From JAVVEH01 sp032251435 (GTDB lineage Bacteria; Verrucomicrobiota; Lentisphaeria; Oligosphaerales; MVZH01): a DNA stretch of 64,000 nucleotides. The notes beneath the pieces are model-generated. The model was not told the DNA's origin. It searched no databases and was given only the letters and a program-made list of their open reading frames with translations. The stretch lies in contig JAVVEH010000014.1 of NCBI GenBank assembly GCA_032251435.1, positions 1 to 64,000 of the forward strand, in the 5' to 3' direction. Positions 62,498 to 64,000 of this stretch are shown piece by piece. Numbering within the stretch: position 1 is the first letter of the stretch; each line of letters opens with the position of its first letter. The translations under genes were made by a program, and so were the position numbers.

Positions 62498-64000
62498 ATG
62501 AATGCACCCATGGTAGTTTTCAAACGTCATTTAATTAAGTCCGTCATGGTTTTGGCTACCATCGCCGTGTTATGCGGTGGCTGGATCCCCGGGGCTCTGG
62601 CTGGCGGGGACGGAAAAACATTGGCTGACTATGGCTTCGCCGGGCTGGATGAGACATTCAGCGTTGATCTGCGCAGCATCGATTTGGTTGAGGCGTTTAA
62701 ATTCCTTGGCGGAAAAGGCAAATTGAACATTGTCACCAGTAAAGAAGTCGGCGGCAACGTCAGTTTGCTGTTTGAGAACGTGACTGTCGGTGACGCCTTG
62801 GAAACCTTGCTCAGCAGCAACCGGTTGGCCTATGTCGTCAAAGGCGGCATTATTCAGGTGATGACGGAGAATGAATACCGGGCTCTGAACGGTGTCAGTT
62901 TCTCGGACAAGCGCCAGTTGAAAGCCGTGGAAATTAAAAACGGCTCCGCCAAGGCCATCGCTCAAATGCTTGAAAACGTGAAGAGCGATCAGGGCACGAT
63001 TTATTTTGATGAGAATACCAGCACTCTGCTGTTGACCGACATTCCCAGCAAGCTCGTGGAAATGGAAAAAGTCATCAATCTGGTGGACAAGAAGGGGGCG
63101 GAAACCGAGACCAGAACGTTTGTCCTGCAAAACAGCAAGCTGGAGGATGTGATGCCGGAAGTGGCCAAGGTCATCACCAAGGAAACCGGATCGTATCAGG
63201 CGGACAAGCGGACGAAAACACTCATTGTCACGGACACAGTGAAGAAACTGGCTGAAATCGAGTCTATTGTCGCCGCCTTTGATAAACCGATTAAGTCAGT
63301 TCAGATTGAAGCCCGGGTTGTGTCTGTGCGCTTGAAAGATCAATTCAGGTTCGGCATTGACTGGGATAGCTTGAAAAAATGGACCTTGCCGGTGGAAATT
63401 GTTTCTGAGGGGGTCATGCTGCAGGACATCATGCAAAAAACCCTGGCGAACGGCACGCTTGAAAACGGCATTATCACCGACAATGTCATGCGCCAGGACT
63501 TGACCTTGGATATTCTGGATACTTTCGGTGATACGGAAATTATTTCCGATCCCCGGATTTCCGTGCAAAGCGGAAAAGAAGCCACGCTTAAAGTTGTTCA
63601 AAAAGAGGCCTATGAGTCCGGCACCAGCGAAGTGGATGGCGGCGGGGTCACAACGAGCTACAGGAATTTTGATTTTGTTGAGGTCGGCGTGTTGCTTAGC
63701 GTTTTGCCGGAAGTCAATGATGACGGGTTCATCAGCATGCGGATCAAGCCGGAAGTCAGCGAGGTTATCGGCTGGTATGGCGGCGGTGAACGGGAAGCCG
63801 GCGCGGTGCCAATCGTCCGTAGCTCCACGGCGGAAACGACGGTTTCGGTTAAAGATGGTGTGACCGTTATGATTGCTGGTTTAATCAAAGAGTCAGAAGC
63901 TGGAACGACGAGTAAGGTGCCGTTTCTGGGGTCAATTCCAGGTTTGGGGAAGGTTTTCACCCATGAGGATACCGCGAACGAACGGGAAGAGGTTATCATC
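62498..64000 (+). CDS. gspD: Secretin (GspD/PilQ family), 3'-truncated by window
   Basis: The first 501 codons of an outer-membrane secretin. Signal peptide (about 15-35), two or three N-domains (LRSIDLVEAFKFLGGKGKLN, then TFVLQNSKLEDVMPEVAKVI with FDKPIKSVQIEARVV), and the beginning of the secretin beta-barrel (SDPRISVQSGKEATL, DGVTVMIAGLIKESE, KVPFLGSIPGLGKVF). It forms the outer-membrane pore of a type II secretion or type IV pilus system. The ATG at 62498 has gaggag upstream; a GTG one codon earlier is possible. Confidence 0.9.
   Translation, partial: MNAPMVVFKRHLIKSVMVLATIAVLCGGWIPGALAGGDGKTLADYGFAGLDETFSVDLRSIDLVEAFKFLGGKGKLNIVTSKEVGGNVSLLFENVTVGDALETLLSSNRLAYVVKGGIIQVMTENEYRALNGVSFSDKRQLKAVEIKNGSAKAIAQMLENVKSDQGTIYFDENTSTLLLTDIPSKLVEMEKVINLVDKKGAETETRTFVLQNSKLEDVMPEVAKVITKETGSYQADKRTKTLIVTDTVKKLAEIESIVAAFDKPIKSVQIEARVVSVRLKDQFRFGIDWDSLKKWTLPVEIVSEGVMLQDIMQKTLANGTLENGIITDNVMRQDLTLDILDTFGDTEIISDPRISVQSGKEATLKVVQKEAYESGTSEVDGGGVTTSYRNFDFVEVGVLLSVLPEVNDDGFISMRIKPEVSEVIGWYGGGEREAGAVPIVRSSTAETTVSVKDGVTVMIAGLIKESEAGTTSKVPFLGSIPGLGKVFTHEDTANEREEVII

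Overview
The window looks like a chromosomal segment of a Gram-negative anaerobe of the PVC group, most probably Kiritimatiellota or a relative. This is inferred from: a Kdo/Lpt lipopolysaccharide operon, a secretin and an exosortase/PEP-CTERM system (outer membrane present); a LacZ-type beta-galactosidase, a sulfatase, a sialate-esterase-like protein, a GH130 enzyme, DUF5107 and DUF6288 proteins and a XylR-type regulator (polysaccharide use); and many short intergenic repeats and decayed gene pieces. No phylogenetic marker was tested, so the placement is tentative.

Layout. 1-0.9 kb: remnant of an Rhs/YD-repeat gene on the minus strand. 0.9-4 kb: lacZ. 4.1-9.4 kb: minus-strand operon rhomboid protease-pyrD-exbB-exbD-priA. 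9.7-15.4 kb: a small secreted protein, Xaa-Pro aminopeptidase and a DUF5107/TPR protein. 15.6-31.2 kb: a stress-like island with an MscS channel, a glycosidase remnant, a B12 radical SAM enzyme, an AsmA-like protein, a surface-repeat protein, a DUF3309 peptide, an ATPase, CbpM/CbpA chaperones with a GrpE remnant, a LapA-like peptide, a GH130/glycosyltransferase pair, and a soluble histidine kinase with a NarL-type response regulator. 31.2-32.2 kb: repeats. 32.2-44.7 kb: accessory carbohydrate genes, a PEP-CTERM protein, a DUF4143 ATPase and a sulfatase. 45.1-57.6 kb: kdsA-kdsC-lptC-lptA-lptB-hpf-exosortase-EpsI-giant TPR-polB, tightly packed and partly overlapping. 57.6-64 kb: EFR1 ferredoxin, AEC transporter, GIY-YIG fragment, tRNA-Val, 5'-nucleotidase-like protein, and the start of a secretin operon that runs off the window.

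The most interesting signal is in the island. Four promoters there (surface-repeat operon, DUF3309, LapA-like, histidine kinase/response regulator) carry the same heptamer ACCCCAT exactly 22 nt upstream of a TATAGT-like -10 box, usually as half of a GGGT/ACCC dyad. That geometry fits an activator bound over the -35 region, and the NarL-type regulator encoded in the island is the obvious candidate. The island would then be one autoregulated envelope/osmotic or general-stress regulon. A second theme is the fusion of LPS transport genes with the protein-sorting (exosortase) genes in one transcription unit, so that the two surface-building systems may be co-expressed.
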